31,489 bases of DNA from a virus, in IMG/VR virus record IMGVR_UViG_3300032278_000070, positions 1 to 31,489 of that record, one strand, 5' to 3'. Positions 31,200 to 31,489 of this stretch are shown here, piece after piece; positions within the stretch are counted from its first letter, which is position 1; each line of letters opens with the position of its first letter. Below the pieces are notes generated by a model. The model ran no database searches. It had not been told where the DNA came from and saw only the letters and a program-made list of their open reading frames with translations. The translations under genes were made by a program, and so were the position numbers.

Positions 31200-31489
31200 G
31201 TGTCCTCTCTCCTTGGCTCCGGCCTCCACCACGTGTCCTCCTTGTCGGAGGTCCGTGAGTTGGTCTCTGAGATACAGTCTCAGGGAGCATTCGCATTCGA
31301 TGTGGAGACGGTCGGGGTGCTTGAACACCACCCCGACCTCTTCAGTCGGGTAGACCAGCAGGTGGCTTCCCACGTAGAGGGTCTCGTTGTACAGAACGAG
31401 ACCAACATCAAGAGGTCCAGAGAGGCCAAAGAGCAGGCGATGACTAAGACCATCGCTTTGGACCCGAAGCGCAACGAAATAATATGGAT
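31200..31489 (+). CDS. DNA polymerase with 3'-5' exonuclease motif (3' truncated at window end)
   Basis: An open frame from GTG 31200 to the window end (about 96 codons). Its residues AFAFDVETVGVLEHHPDL contain FDxET (D34, E36), the ExoI motif of DnaQ-type proofreading exonucleases. A later segment, ALDPKRNEIIW, recalls the start of exonuclease domains in phage family-A polymerases. The rest, including the polymerase domain, lies outside the window, so a stand-alone exonuclease is also possible. It follows the gp32-like gene, which is a common place for the polymerase. The start is not firmly fixed; GGTGGGGG upstream is purine-rich. Confidence 0.6.
   Translation, partial: MSSLLGSGLHHVSSLSEVRELVSEIQSQGAFAFDVETVGVLEHHPDLFSRVDQQVASHVEGLVVQNETNIKRSREAKEQAMTKTIALDPKRNEIIW

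Overview
This window is part of the genome of a tailed double-stranded DNA phage with a contractile (myovirus-type) tail. All credible genes lie on the + strand, packed head to tail with 1 to 20 base overlaps or short gaps, and no intergenic stretch exceeds about 120 bases. Base composition is moderate in G+C, judged by eye. GTG and TTG starts occur alongside ATG. The host cannot be named from the sequence. Peptidoglycan-directed M15 peptidases with a PG_binding_1 domain fit a bacterial host. An actinobacterial host is plausible but unproven. I saw no integrase, excision cassette, tRNA gene or CRISPR array.

Region 1 (1-6309) is the end of the head module and the neck. It contains the C-terminal part of an N4-gp56-type major capsid protein, a strong hairpin after it, a small Lys/Ala/Pro-rich protein, a collagen-repeat fibre ending in an S74 self-cleaving chaperone, a 48-codon gene, and head-tail connector and completion proteins. 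Inserted among these is a 287-residue protein with an R-S/T-ExE signature of ADP-ribosyltransferases.

Region 2 (6344-23079) is the contractile tail and baseplate. In order it holds sheath, tube, a T4 gp26-like chaperone with a short +1-frame extension, a tape measure carrying an M15 peptidase domain, a large tube/baseplate initiator-like protein, a LysM-like protein, and a gp27/gpD-like hub. These are followed by an OB-fold spike fused to a long fibre with its own S74 domain, an M15/PG_binding_1 hydrolase, gp25-like wedge, gpJ-like wedge, and a gpI-like protein fused to a carbohydrate-binding-like region. A holin-like membrane protein follows.

Region 3 (23357-31489) is the start of the replication module. 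It holds an unknown acidic protein, a winged-helix DnaD-like protein preceded by a palindromic hairpin, a DnaC-like AAA+ loader, an unknown protein, a DnaB-like helicase, a DnaG-like primase, an SNF2-type helicase, an unknown protein, a MerR-like protein, a gp32-like zinc single-strand-binding protein, and the N-terminus of what looks like a DNA polymerase with a 3'-5' exonuclease motif. Together these could form a largely self-contained replisome.

The most unusual items are the ADP-ribosyltransferase-like gene in the neck module, the hidden frameshift or separate ORF after the gp26-like gene, the spike-fibre-S74 fusion, and two previously unmarked hairpins at gene starts.
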